The position numbers and the translations under genes were made by a program. The notes beneath the pieces were generated by a model. The model had not been told where the DNA came from. It saw only the letters and a program-made list of their open reading frames with translations, and did no database searches. From Fibrobacter sp. UBA4375 (GTDB taxonomy: Bacteria > Fibrobacterota > Fibrobacteria > Fibrobacterales > Fibrobacteraceae): a stretch of 57,393 nt of DNA. Positions within the stretch are counted from its first letter, which is position 1. Each line of letters begins with the position of its first letter. The stretch covers positions 60,633-118,025 of the forward strand of contig DGRZ01000093.1 of assembly GCA_002391195.1 (NCBI GenBank), in the 5' to 3' direction. Below, one piece after another: positions 57,078 to 57,393 of the stretch.

Positions 57078-57380
57078 CTAGGCTTCTTCTTCGGCCTTGG
57101 CAGGAGCAGCCTTGCGGGTCTTACGCTTTGCACCAGTGATGTTGCCAGCGAAACGCTTGTTGAAGCGGTCGATACGGCCAGCCGTATCCACGCGATGCTG
57201 CTTGCCCGTCCAGAACGGATGGGTATCAGCCGTAATTTCCAAGGAAATTACGCTATATTCAACACCATCGATAGTCTTCTTTTCGGCGGAAGACTTCGTG
57301 GAGCGGGTGATGTATTCTTTACCCGTATTCGCATCGACGAACACGACCGGTTGATAGTTAGGGTGGATACCTTCTTTCAT
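57078..57380 (-). CDS. rpmE2: Ribosomal protein bL31, type B (zinc-free)
   Basis: 100 residues. MKEGIHPNYQPVVFVDANTG, KEYITRSTKSSAEKKTIDGV and DTHPFWTGKQHRVDTAGRID then RFNKRF are the bL31 hallmarks. The Cys residues of zinc-binding L31 are absent, marking the B type. The basic C-terminal tail (ITGAKRKTRKAAPAKAEEEA) is longer than usual. Start ATG 57380 is near the window edge, so the promoter is outside. Assembles in the large ribosomal subunit. Confidence 0.97.
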   Translation of the reverse strand: MKEGIHPNYQPVVFVDANTGKEYITRSTKSSAEKKTIDGVEYSVISLEITADTHPFWTGKQHRVDTAGRIDRFNKRFAGNITGAKRKTRKAAPAKAEEEA

Positions 57381-57393
57381 TTTTAAACTTCCT

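Noticed and set aside
1..57393. rRNA, tRNA, prophage or transposase genes
   Set aside because: None could be recognised by sequence on either strand.

Overview
The window is about 57 kb of a Fibrobacter chromosome (Fibrobacterota, gut or rumen lineage). The clearest signs are several proteins with the FISUMP domain (Fibrobacter succinogenes major paralogous domain) ending in the typical VRCV tail, many small Cys-lipoproteins, a mid-GC coding bias on both strands, and TATATT as the recurrent -10 element. No rRNA, tRNA, CRISPR array, prophage or classical insertion sequence was recognised.

Layout. 1-2335 (-): DUF3450-like protein followed by a TolQ/ExbB/MotA-type proton-channel gene that runs off the left edge. 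2399-10622: an accessory stretch with two toxin-antitoxin (TA) pairs (RelE/HigB-like with a small basic partner; GNAT with a small partner), two decayed or orphan antitoxin loci (higA with a truncated higB; a CopG-type antitoxin), a broken FISUMP gene, dispersed palindromic repeats, and an AT-rich run of four genes (GLUG lipoprotein, zinc-ribbon/OB membrane protein, RDD membrane protein, NERD membrane protein). Housekeeping purT sits inside it. 10629-14397 (-): chorismate mutase, prephenate dehydrogenase with ACT domain, a divergent EPSP-synthase-like protein and NAD kinase in one tightly coupled operon. 14602-15618: an orphan gene with an operator-like palindrome. 15722-24850 (+): recC-recB-recD. 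24911-28678 (+): three envelope proteins. 28675-32180 (-): a FIST-GGDEF diguanylate cyclase and a PAS/EAL phosphodiesterase. 32358-36251 (+): NfeD protease, flotillin-like FloA and a coiled-coil membrane protein, interrupted by a small four-helix-bundle (IVP) gene between inverted heptamer arrays. 36415-39311: FISUMP protein, PAP2 phosphatase, ArsR-methyltransferase fusion. 39417-42392: a 36-residue membrane peptide and a YfhO-type protein. 42446-45836: lipoprotein, HAD phosphatase, RsmE, acyl-ACP thioesterase. 45860-53827 (-): unknown protein, GT28-like glycosyltransferase, membrane glycosyltransferase-NPCBM fusion, and a three-domain MFS-PlsC-AMP ligase protein. 53903-57380 (-): FISUMP lipoprotein, K-rich lipoprotein, ribosomal protein bL31B.

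The most interesting signal is a set of tandem 7-bp repeats in phase over several units and abutting start or stop codons. At 34971-35450 two inverted arrays flank the IVP gene, which is much more AT-rich than its neighbours and splits an operon, as a small mobile element would. Other arrays lie at 1436-1502, 39313-39340 and 50283-50359. A second theme is that TATATT (or TAAATT) lies 4-7 nt before the start codon of at least six genes, which predicts leaderless transcripts.
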